Shown here piece after piece: positions 33,136 through 43,011 of a stretch of 64,000 nucleotides of DNA. The translations under genes were made by a program, and so were the position numbers. Where the stretch lies: the NCBI GenBank assembly GCA_000711775.1, contig ARYC01000183.1, positions 84,818 through 148,817 of the forward strand, read 5' to 3'. The stretch comes from Oxytricha trifallax. Its lineage: Eukaryota; Ciliophora; Spirotrichea; Sporadotrichida; Oxytrichidae. The notes beneath the pieces were generated by a model that was not told where the DNA came from, did no database searches, and saw only the letters and a program-made list of their open reading frames with translations. How positions within the stretch are numbered: position 1 is the first letter of the stretch; every line of letters begins with the position of its first letter.

Positions 33136-33534
33136 ATTATTGTAGGAATACATTTGATTTTGGAAATAAATTAATAATTAAATAAATTATTGGCAGTTAA
33201 CTTTCTGGAAACCTAGATAATATGATACTTGTTCGATAGAAAATATAGAATCAGCTAAACGCTTCTATTGCTGTACTGTTTTATCTCAATGAAGAAGCAA
33301 GATAAGTCGATTTTTATTTTTACATTAAAATCAATTAAAAAAATGACCCAAAATAAAAATCGACTTATCTTGCTTCTTCATTGAGATAAAACAGTACAGC
33401 AATAGAAGCGTTTAGCTGATTCTATATTTTCTATCGAACAAGTATCATATTATCTAGGTTTCCAGAAAGTTAACTGCCAATAATTTATTTAATTATTAAT
33501 TTATTTCCAAAATCAAATGTATTCCTACAATAAT
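33136..33534. repeat. Perfect palindrome, 185-bp arms with 29-bp spacer
   Basis: Left arm 33136-33320 and right arm 33350-33534 are reverse complements; I compared them along their length and found no mismatch. The spacer is 33321-33349. The right arm contains the ATG and first codons of the following gene and its upstream region, so the left arm is an inverted copy of that gene's 5' end. Identity this high implies a very recent event, active gene conversion, or an assembly artefact. Confidence 0.9.
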
Positions 33535-34131
33535 ATAGTTTAGCCAGATTACAAATCGATAGAATCTCAGGACTAAAAGAAACTAGCTAAAAGACAAGGT
33601 GAATCCTTAAAGAAAGCAAAGCGTGCACATACCAAAGAAAATAGTATGATAATGAAATAAAATTTAGACAGTTCATTACTTTTTAATCAAGAGCCAGGTA
33701 GCAATAAAAACCACAATAACAGGGCCTTAAATTAAACTCACAACTTAACAATGCTTCAACCTAGTTTCAATAGTAACACTGGATTTAACAATTCAAAAGT
33801 AGTTGCTAATAATGAAAATACTCAAAGTAAAAGAAGAGAGAGACATGAAAAGAATCAATCTATTGGGAATATGTCTCAATATCAACAAATGAATTAGATT
33901 ATTAGTTAGGGCAAAGGATACTCTATTGCTTAATCAATTTTAATGAAATACTATTTTAAGCAATTTCAAATTTCATTCATATTTCGTAATAGTTAAGGAA
34001 AAGAAAACCAGAATATGAAAGGATCTGGTCCTAAGTAAATTATAAACGAAAAAGATGATAAATTGTTAATGAAAGAAAAGGAAATTCTCAGGAGAATCAA
34101 TAAAATTGAAAGTTTTCTTAAGAAACCTTGA
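33517..34131 (+). CDS. Hydrophilic Asn/Ser/Lys-rich protein, unknown
   Basis: MYSYNNIVQPDYKSIESQDQ begins inside the right palindrome arm and the frame stays open to KIESFLKKP and TGA 34129. It is basic and low-complexity, with a short C-terminal coiled coil (DDKLLMKEKEILRRINKIES). A T-rich stretch near 33935-33990 is in frame but atypical and may be an intron or an IES with a length divisible by three. No domain is recognised. Confidence 0.65.
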
Positions 34132-34330
34132 TCTTATTAACAGCTTAGTTGTTATATATTTATATTAAATACTTGATAAATTTGGAATTATTGTGAGAAA
34201 ATAGGTAAAATTTATGGGGTTTATGTGTATATCAGAAAAAATGATGAAGTTCAATTTAAAAAAGGTATGTGCTTATATTGGATTAAATCTAATTAAATTT
34301 TGTAATATGGGAAATATAGCATAAACTAAA

Positions 34331-36024
34331 ATGGATTAAAGAGCACCAGTTAAAACCTTTAGCTAGGAAGTCTAAAGTTAAATGAAGTACATATCAGATG
34401 TCAAAGATGTGAAACTTGATAAATCTATGGTAAGTCTAATCCTTGTATATTCTCTTGTTACTTTATCTAACTAATTTTAGGGATGTGTGATTGGAGCATT
34501 CATTGGTGATGCTGCTGGAGGTGTCTTAGAATTTATGAAGGATATCACTCAGGAGCAAGTTGATAATGCTATGTTAATGCCAGGGGGAGGAGCCATGCGT
34601 TTAGGGAATGGATAAATTACTGACGACTCTGAAATGGCTATGTGCATATTCCAAGGTCTTCTAGAAGGAAGAAGGAATGAACCTTAATCAGGTTAATTAG
34701 TACTAGACTTGGATAATATCACAATATTTAAAACTGTTAGGAAGATATAAATAAGAAATTTATTAAAGTATTTTTTAAAAATGGAATCAATTAATGTGAA
34801 AATAATTTAATTATTTTTAGTACGAATATTGTATAATCTCAAGATTTTTATTATTTGATATGGTAATTTATTTTAAATAAAAGTCAACTTACTTACTATT
34901 CTGATAAATTATATGCAAATTCTTGTAGTCAATTTCCCTCATAAATAATTATCACTCTTTAATGGACTTCATTTGAATATAAATTTATTTTGCACCATTT
35001 TTGTACATATACTTAAATTAATTCTAAATTAATCTTTTTTAGCAATATCACAAAATATTTTGGGCTATGGAGAGATGCTGCTTTTGGTAAGAATTTATCA
35101 GTTTTTATAATTCAATAGTAATTAAATTTTCCTTGTTATAGATATTGGAAATACAACCTTTAAAGCATTGGTTGTAATAAATGCAAAGAAACCAAGCCCC
35201 TTTAATGTATATGGGAATGTAATGAAAGTTAATGTGTCATCTCAGACTAATGGATGTTTGATGAGAATCACTCCATTAGCTGTGTGGTGTCAAAACCTTT
35301 CAGATGAAGAATTATTTGAAGCAGTTAAACTATAAACTTAACTGACACATTGTCATCCAAATGCAGTGAGAGCATGTTAGCTATATTGTTTGGCAATTAA
35401 GCATCTTATCAACAATCCAGGAGATGCAGCAGGAGCCTATCTTGTAGCTTAGAATATATAACCTTTTTATTTTTAAGCTAAATCTATGGCAGGAGACATT
35501 GCAAGTTGGTTTGAAGCTATAGAAACAGGGTAGCTTCCGCCTGCTACTAAGAATATAGGACATTCTAAAATTGCCTTTACCTATAGTTTCCACTATTTGT
35601 TATAAGTAGCAAACGACCCGACTTTAACTTATGAAAAATGCATAAAACAAATGCTTTTGGCTGGAGGAGATACCGATACTAACGCTGCAATTGTTGGTGG
35701 ATTCTTTTTTTTACATTTTCTTAAATATTTTAAATCTTATGATTACTAGGAGCATACTTTGGAGTAGGAGCTCTTCCACAAAACATGATAGAAGCTATGT
35801 TAAGTTTCAAAACAGAGTCAGATGAGTTAAAGAAATAATATGGCGGGTAAATCAGACCTAGATACTTGATTCCACATTATACTTTACTTAATGATATCAC
35901 TTTGATTACATAAAATGCTCCAAATATGTTAGTGGTTCAATATATGGGAGAGTTATATGATGAATAAGAGAAGATAAAGCAAATTATAACAGATGCTAAG
36001 AATGCTTAAATTACTCAACCTTGA
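34331..36024 (+). CDS. ADP-ribosylglycohydrolase (ARH/DraG family)
   Basis: After a leader of about 33 residues and an intron (34430-34480) the protein reads CVIGAFIGDAAGGVLE, then MPGGGAMRLGNGQITDDSEM, the family's GDALG-like and TDD metal-binding motifs. A 329-bp IES with the 10-bp pointer AATATCACAA interrupts it; excision gives LDNITKYFGLWRDAAF, and a second intron (35097-35141) leads to DIGNTTFKA, the conserved DIG.TT. The C-terminal CHPNAVRAC, MAGDIASW and GGDTDTNAAIVGG (split by intron 35697-35749) complete the dinuclear Mg site. It should remove ADP-ribose from proteins or related acceptors. The germline copy needs one DNA excision and three splicing events. Confidence 0.9.
34715..35053. 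other. IES, 329 bp, pointer AATATCACAA
   Basis: Copies at 34715-34724 and 35044-35053. Excision rebuilds the conserved segment NITKYFGLWRDAAF of the ADP-ribosylglycohydrolase. Confidence 0.95.
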
Positions 36025-36151
36025 TTTGAAATATAAATAATGAAAACTTAATTAAATTAATTTGATATATTTAGTTATTCAGCATAAATTTTCTATCTAA
36101 ATTTTAATATAATAATAAATATATAAATAATAATTTATAATTTAAACATAA

Positions 36152-37223
36152 ATGAGAAAAATCAACGTGGATTCCTTGAAAAAGTTCCGTCGTCATCTAT
36201 AGAAGCAAAAATTGAGGCATTTAGATAAATGTCGCGAAATAATTAGAAATAATCCAGAAAATCCTCCCAGAATATTCTCAAATCATGCCTATACTGAAAT
36301 TGATGTGATTCTCCCTAGTACAGACATGTAAAATCACTCTTATCACAATCAAAATCACCATACTTCTTTAGTTGGTAAGATTTTAGATTAATTTTAAAAC
36401 CCCGTTAGTCAATTAAGAATGAAGATTGGGGATTATGAATAATGAAATTAAAAATATATTATTATTGGCTAAAATTAATTATAATTAGGCTAAAAACAAA
36501 TTTACGCACCCTGATTGGTTTAATTTAAAGAGACAATTATTCGAGCCAATAGTTTTAATAATTAGCCATAACTTTAATAATTTACGCCAATAATAATTAT
36601 ATTTTAATTTCTTAATTCTTAATCCCCAATCTTCATTCTTAATTGACTTACGGGGTTTTAACTAATGAGTCCCCTGCATAAAAATATTTGTTAGCCCCAA
36701 AACCCCTTACTTAAATCACCATTTGAATTCTTTGAACTCTTTCAACTAAGGTTCAAATTCAAAGGCTATCTTTGTTACAAGCAACCAATAGAACAAGCAA
36801 TTGTTAGGAGTTAATAGTTCTTTAGAAAAACCTAGTGTTGGTTTATTCAACTTCAACGATTCAAATTTCAACATCAACAACAATATGGGTATCAGAGCGA
36901 CTTAAAGCGCGACCAGCTCAATAACTAAACAGTAGCAACATTAAATCAATCCAGAAAAGAATCGTCAGTAAGTTAATGTGATTATTAGCTCAGTCCGCAT
37001 AGAAGATAAAACTGACGAAGTAGTAGAGAAGTTGACTAAAATGAATGCAATCGCTGATAAAATCAAGAGACTAAGGTAAATCAAGAAGCAGCTGCAGGAC
37101 ACTAAAATCAGGATAAATTAGAGCATGAGAATGAACTGGAGTGGCAAGTGCAAAAATGCAAGTATTGAGAGTTTGCGACATGATAAGATCCACATAATCG
37201 ATGCCAAATAGCAAGGATCTTGA
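36152..37223 (+). CDS. Basic coiled-coil protein, unknown, with a MITE-bearing IES
   Basis: Opens MRKINVDSLKKFRRHLQKQK. A 361-bp IES with pointer AATCACCAT (36353-36722) splits it; excision joins SYHNQNHH to LNSLNSFNQGSN. The second half is Asn/Gln-rich, then a coiled coil (VVEKLTKMNAIADKIKRLRQ) and a basic end before TGA 37221. The reading frame after that TGA still looks coding for about 30 codons (ERFSHQQTRLKRNQNEIKK), so the annotated end may be premature. No domain is recognised. Confidence 0.7.
36396..36659. mobile_element. MITE-like element with 70-bp-class inverted repeats inside an IES
   Basis: The ends are imperfect inverted repeats of about 73 bp beginning AAAACCCCG and ending CGGGGTTTT. 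They share AGTCAATTAAGAATGAAGAT and TTGGGGATTA with a handful of mismatches. The interior of about 115 bp has no coding capacity. The whole element lies within the IES of the surrounding gene, so it would be removed with it. Terminal AAAACCCC resembles the C4A4 telomere-like ends known for TBE transposons of Oxytricha; that link is inference. Confidence 0.75.
36695..36706. repeat. Telomere-like CCCCAAAACCCC inside an IES
   Basis: This is an exact C4A4C4 unit, the spirotrich telomere repeat, 36 bp beyond the MITE-like element and 8 bp before the right pointer of the same IES. It is not part of a longer array. Confidence 0.7.
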
Positions 37224-37712
37224 GAAAGGTTTAGCCATTAATAAACGAGATTAAAGAGAAACTAAAATGAGATAAAAAAAGCATTAAGAAACCTAAGAAG
37301 GTGCTATTGAACATATACCTAGACCATGAATATATTAGATCTATGAGTATTACTTATAAATATTTAGGAAGGGAAGTTATGAAAATTAAAGAATTACATA
37401 TGTTCGAATTGATTTAGAAGTTTAATAGGAAAATTTTTGCAGCTCATATTTAATTAAGCAAAGAAATCTCGAATTTTCTTATAACGTGAAATTAGTAAAA
37501 AATATTAAAAATGGCAAAATATTTCAAAATTTATATTTTATTTAAAGCTTTATCAAAATCTTTACACTGCAAATTTATCTTGGGAATTTATATTTAATAT
37601 AATTCAAATTTAATTGTTTGTTTTTTAATTTCAAAATATTTTAATGATAGTAATTAATTTAATAATATTCTTTGAGCAATTATTGCCCTTATTTTTTATG
37701 TTCTTACTTGAT
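37224..37712. other. Interval without a supported gene
   Basis: The first 90 bp continue an open plus frame after the TGA of the preceding gene. The rest is AT-rich with T runs. The interval separates two converging genes, so it should hold their 3' ends. Confidence 0.5.
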
Positions 37713-39285
37713 TCATATAATTGAATTCAGCATATAGTCGAAGGAATCTTTCTTATCCAAAGCCTAATTGTACTACTAATTATTGTTCTACGGCATCTAC
37801 CTGGGCATGTTGGTTTTCTTGTACTTCTTCTTGTTTTTACTAGCTGATCGATTGTTAGGTCCTTACTTTTCTTCAAATTCCAACATCAAGCACTTGACAT
37901 CTTCCTTCTCCTTCTCAATCAGTCCTCGTTCATGCTCTATCTCTTCATTTTTAAGCCTCATTATTTCTTCGAATTCATTCTCTCTTCTCGCTAGTAACTC
38001 CTGCCTCTCTCTTATTTCCTTGATCTACTGCCTCATGCTAACTTCCATGACTAAAACCTGCTCTCTCTTCTCATCAACTAAAGTTTAGAGTTTTGTTTGC
38101 TGATCATTGACACCTTAAGCCCACCTTTTTTTCTCTTACTTTAAGTAGGTTGTAAGCTCATCTGCTTCCTTCATTCTTTACAAACATTTATCTCGTTCTC
38201 TCTGAAGGTAAGACATGCTGTCTTCGATAATCATTTGAGTTTAGTCTTTTATTCTAGCTATATGTCTGTCCACTTTGTTTGCATCTAACTATTCTCTCTG
38301 GAGATGTTAAAATTTAATAAATTTTCAAGATTTATGTTCTCTTTGAGTTGTGATCTTTCTGATAGTAATATCAAGCTCAGATTTCTGCTATTCTATCTAC
38401 TGCTTGCTACTTCTGATTTCTTCAGCTAATTTAGTCATTTCATACTCTTTTTAAAGTATGGTCTCGTAGTCTTTTGTTAGAATCTACAGCTTCTTCAAGT
38501 TCTATTGAATCTCTGATTTTTAAATGTTCAGCTTCTCTACTTTACCTTTTAGTTGCTCATCTAAATTATCTAGTTTCATTTTCTTTTCGAATAGTTAAGC
38601 TTCCCATTCATACAGCTTACTTTCCTTCTTGTCAAGTTCGTTTTCTCTTTATTTCACTTGACTAGCTGTAAGATGAGTATTAAAACTTATAAGAAAATGT
38701 AAATTCTATTAAAATGAGTGTCTACTTGCTTGTTCTATGAGCTATCTCTAACTCTTGTCTGATTAATCTACTTCAAGTTATTTCCCTTATCTTTATTCTC
38801 TGCTTGTAGGGGGTAATCATAGATATAATCCTTGTCTCTATACTTCCTATATATGGTATCTTTGACCTCTTTCTCCACAGCTCTTCTAAATCTGCTTTTT
38901 AAACTCACTTGCTTGTTCTTTGATATTCTTAAGCTCTTCCTTATATGAATCTAAATTAATTTTCTGATTACCAAATATCTAATCCATTTTGGCTTTCTAC
39001 TCATTAAGCTTTTACTTCTCTTTAATCAGCATGCTGTACACATCATCCATCTCTTTAACTTTGACTTCAAATGATTCCTAGTTTTTGATTAGCTTCTCTA
39101 CATCTGACTACAACTTTTACTTTTCTTGTTCCTATTGCTGTTTGTGCGTTTTGAAATCAATGAGGTGATTAGAAATCTTCTCTAACAATTCAAAAGGGTC
39201 GAGTTTTGTTGAAGATTTTGGTGATTGAAGCTGCTGATTAAAGAATGATTCAAACTGCAAATTTATCCTGAAAATTTTATTTTCC
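37713..39285 (-). CDS. Coiled-coil protein with basic tail, unknown
   Basis: The minus strand codes for a long coiled coil (LDPFELLEKISNHLIDFKTH, NELDKKESKLYEWEAQLFEK, EIRERQELLARRENEFEEIM) ending in a Lys/Asn/Gln-rich tail and TGA 37713. A 30-bp IES with pointer ATGTT (plus strand) at 38304-38338 contains an in-frame TGA and has a length divisible by three. A probable intron lies at about 38660-38730 and at least one further break near 38870. The N-terminal start upstream of FESFFNQQLQSPKSS is not resolved. It resembles ciliary or centrosomal coiled-coil scaffolds by composition only. Confidence 0.7.
38304..38338. other. IES, 30 bp, pointer ATGTT
   Basis: Copies at 38304-38308 and 38334-38338 (the gene is on minus). 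The length is divisible by three but retention adds an in-frame TGA. Excision gives QREHLQREQLDANK. Confidence 0.75.
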
Positions 39286-39818
39286 AGTTTCTAGCATTGA
39301 GAACAGGACACGGGTCCTTAGGAACTCATTATATCGCAACTTAAGGTGGTCATTTAGGCGTGAGCTAAGGCATTATTGTTTCTTGTTTCAGGTTATTTTA
39401 GATTTTTTTTAGAATTTGGGTTAACCTACCAAGAGTTTCACGTTATTCTTAATAGAATAATGATAGATATAACTTCAATTTAAATATGCTAAATTAAATT
39501 ATTTATTAGATTTTAAGAAACTATAAATTAAAATTTTGTTATAACATACAAATTTTATGTAAAATATTTTTATCCAAATTTCGATAAATTATTATTTTTA
39601 CTTTAAAGTGTTTGGAACAGTATTCCCTAAAATTTTCCCTATTAATTAAGTTAAATTATTATGAGTATTAATTTTAGGTGGAAGCAGGAACATCATGCAT
39701 TTTTTAATGACTTGGTGGTAGTTAATGCTTTTCATTAATCCTAAGGTTTATTATCTAATTCTGAGAACTAGGTGAAAAACATTGATATTTTCTCGGATCT
39801 TAAGTAACATATGATTAT
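39286..39818. other. AT-rich interval, no gene seen
   Basis: No frame with coding character was found on either strand. It contains the upstream region of the coiled-coil gene on its left and the 3' end of the minus gene on its right. Confidence 0.5.
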
Positions 39819-40719
39819 TCATTAGTATTATAGTTTTATCCATTTAAAAGTATAAATAAAATTTGATAGTGGGCTTATAGGTCTATTACCAATCATATTA
39901 AATGTTTTCTAGTTAACTAATCCAGCATTTGAATTATTTCTGTTCATAGTTGTCATGACTTGCTTGCCTTTAGATCCTATGGGCGAGAGAATATTATCGA
40001 TACTTAGTGGCAAATTCAAGCAATCGACATAGTTTGTAGACTGAATTCTTTGATTTTTAGAAGTCTGCTTTCTTTTCTATATTTTATGATTCAAATTCGA
40101 GGTGGAAGAGTTCTTTGTCATCAAGTTTTTGTTACAGTTCCTGTTTTTGTTTTCTTTATCAAAGTAGGTGGAGAACTGCATTTTATTACCATTATTCTGG
40201 CATATTTCTTTGGAAGGAATTCTCTTTTATGAATTACTGCTTTACTTAGCAATATTTGCCTCTCTTGGTTTTTACTTTGATGTCCTCATGATATGATCTT
40301 TGCCTTAATGATTACTGGAGAGAATATATCTATCATCCAAGATTAAGGAGCCTTGGTTTGAGTATATTGGATTTTAAGTTTAGTACTATTGCTGTTATCC
40401 CACGCATGATAACTGTTGGAAAATACTACTAATAAAATGACATAAAATACTATCGAGTTGAGTTGACATCTCTGCCTAAGAATTGTAGAAATTATCAGTC
40501 ATTCGAAGATTCCTCTCCATTGACGATCTTTGGAGATCAAGTTAACTCTTTTTTATAGCGTCATTCTGATATCTCTTTGTAATATTTTGCTATCTATATA
40601 AATATTCAGAATACAAAAGTAAAAAGGAAAGCATACTGGTATCTTTGATGATTTTGGTAATTTAAATCATAGCCTGATTGATAGGACTAAAATTGCTGAT
40701 TATTTTTGAATTCTTCCAT
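39819..40719 (-). CDS. Asn/Ser/Gln-rich protein, unknown
   Basis: Starts MEEFKNNQQFQSYQSGYDLN at 40719. A 70-bp IES with pointer TATCT (plus strand, 40570-40644) is exact and joins NHQR to YQNDAIKKSQLDLQ. The remainder is hydrophilic (STQLDSI, TSKQKPREANIAKQSSNSQK, LSIDNILSPIGSKGKQ). The last residues before TGA 39819 are T-rich in codon usage and may be non-coding. No domain is recognised. Confidence 0.6.
40570..40644. other. IES, 70 bp, pointer TATCT
   Basis: Copies at 40570-40574 and 40640-40644. Excision on minus gives NHQRYQNDAIKKSQ. Confidence 0.75.
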
Positions 40720-41089
40720 AATTAAATTAATTTGAATTTAAATTTTATTAAACAGATATCTATTAACTCAATCAATTATACAAAGCAAATATTTCATTAA
40801 TTCTGGATTGGCTAACAATCATGTTTGTGCTTTACATAATCAGCTTTTTAGCAATCTCTATTGCAGTAGAAAACTTTCAAACATCTTGAGCAAGCTTTAA
40901 GATCTTTTGATGTCATTTTGCAAGAGCCACATACTTTCAAAGGGAATGAAAGTATTTTAATATATTTACAAATATAATTTTTCCTAAGATTGTAATTAGA
41001 AAGATTGCTAAATCATAATTTAATAGAGTTAGTAAAGTTGAACCTGAATTTTCTGCGTAAAATATATTTTAGTTTATTAATTTTTATTC
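40720..41089. other. AT-rich interval, no gene seen
   Basis: Short T-rich runs and no convincing frame. It lies upstream of the minus gene ending at 40719 and downstream of the TPR gene. Confidence 0.5.
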
Positions 41090-42952
41090 TCAAAACTAAC
41101 ATGGAAACTTAACTATCTAACTAAAAGGGACTTGTGGATCTTTATAAAAGTTCTTTAGACTACAGTTGGATCCAGTATGACTTAACCAAACATAATCACC
41201 TTTAAGAGCATTAAAGAGTTTTGTGTTTTGAGGGAAGGCTAGATCATAGTTTTCAAGCTTTCTAAGAATATATTTCATTGCAGGTTCTTCTTGAGTAAGA
41301 ACAGATTACTGATCGATAGAATGACATACTATCAAAAATCTTAAAGCATGTACAATAAAGAGACAAACTTAAGGGGCTTTAGATTCCAAATTTGTTAGCA
41401 TTTCATTGTCTATAGAGTTTAAAATTTTCATGATTCTTGGTATAAAGTTATATTTCTTGATAGTCTTAAACATAGTCTGCTACTCTGGATTCAAAATTAA
41501 TATGTTAACTACAGCTCTAGCCAATAGTTGCAAAGATAAAAAGTTCAAATTTTGATACCCCTTTTGTTAACTTTGATCAAGTTCTATTTTCAGTTCTTCC
41601 AGAATTGCTTATTAAATTCTATCCTCTACTTTAAAGTTAGCTTTTTCCTCTTCTAAGCCTCCCACGTTTATAAGATCCTCTTTTTAATTTAGCATAAGAG
41701 CCTACTGCTAGAAAGTTAAAGTTCTATTCACAATAATCAGAGCATGCTAAGCCAAATTAATTTAAGGATTACCCTTAGAATCTTTCTCACAAGGGCAACA
41801 CTCCTTGCATATTATGAATTTTCTCCAAGTAAAATGCTCAAATCTCTCTATTAAATGTAAAATAACTGTAAGATCTTACTTTCAAATATAGCGCAATAAT
41901 TTCAGAGAACTATCCTTGTAATAAAGTTAAAGATGTAATCTTGAATGTACTCAACACGTCCAAAGATTTTGTTACCTTCTGTAATGCTTGTTTCTTTGAG
42001 TCCATATCTTTATGTCCGGCTATGCCTGGCATCATATCTTTTAAATCATCAAGATCACTTTAAGTTAATTGATAGTAGTGAGAACAGGAAGACGAGTAGT
42101 CGAAGATAAACTAGCATAGTTGGCATTAAACTACAGATAATTTTTCAGGCTTCATCTTGTAAACTTCTTTTTTCTTGGCAAAAAGCGTTTCATGAGAAAG
42201 CTTACTAAAATCTAGTGGCTACATGGCACTTGAAATTAAAAATACATGAATAAATTCTTGAAGGTTAAATATGCTAACCATCAATAGCTTTGTCATTGCT
42301 ATGCGCTGACATAGTTGATAAATCTTAATCCGAATTTTCATTTAATTCGTCAGACATTAACACTGGGTCATCCTGATTAGTTTGATTGTAAAACTCGTTT
42401 ATAGTTTTGCTTTGCTTCGAATTAATCACATCGTAATTAGCTTCAACAAATTCCTTAATTTATAATGTTTTTTACATATTTTGCTTCTTAATCTCATTTT
42501 ACCGAAAAGCCTTTGTTTCATTCTTTTATTGGATTCTTGGATTCAACTTCTTTCTTTCCTTTTCTTTGATTTGCTCATACTATGCCTTGATCATAATATT
42601 TTCTGGGAAATGTAGATGAAGTATCTCAAGTAGTTTCAAAGCTTCAGTTTGATTATTAAGAGCTAGCAGGAACTCAGAAAGTACCTAATAAGCATCTATG
42701 CGATTAGGGAGGACATGCAGAGCCAGATTGGCATCTAGAGCCGCATCCTCGTATTTCATTTGACATTAGCGGACTCGAGCTCTTTTTAGAAGTAATTCAT
42801 AGTCCAATTGATTGTAATCGTTGAGCATACGTGTACATAGAGTCTCTGCGTCTTCAAAATTATTATCTTAGATCAATAGATTCAGTTTAATAAAAATTTA
42901 TAAAATTGAAAGGTTTCTTCTATTCTATATCAAAGGTCACTTCGTTTTTCAT
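41090..42952 (-). CDS. TPR protein with Cys-rich region
   Basis: MKNEVTFDIEQKKPFNF opens the protein, joined across a 46-bp IES (AAAATT on plus, 42856-42907) to EDAETLCTRMLNDYNQ. Helical TPR-like units follow (LLKRARVRQCQMKYEDAAL, YQVLSEFLLALNNQTEALKL), then a charged linker. After an unresolved break near 42250 comes a Cys-rich part (VVQCQLCQFIFDYSSSCSHYY), an intron near 41860-41890, CKECCPCEKDSKG, and a long helical C-terminus (LLARAVVNILILNPEQQTMF) ending at TGA 41090. The TPR plus Cys arrangement is reminiscent of SET/MYND-type or co-chaperone proteins, but no SET core is recognisable. Confidence 0.7.
42856..42907. other. IES, 46 bp, pointer AAAATT
   Basis: Copies at 42856-42861 and 42902-42907. 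Excision on minus gives KKPFNFEDAETLCTR. Confidence 0.8.
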
Positions 42953-43011
42953 TTTCAATAAGGGTTCTATTTAAATTAATAAATGTAATTATAATTAAAT
43001 TAGCAATTAAA

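Larger units (their letters stand above)
36353..36722. other. IES, 361 bp, pointer AATCACCAT, carrying a MITE-like element
   Basis: Copies at 36353-36361 and 36714-36722. Excision gives HNQNHHLNSLNSF. It contains the inverted-repeat element at 36396-36659 and the C4A4C4 motif at 36695. Confidence 0.9.
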
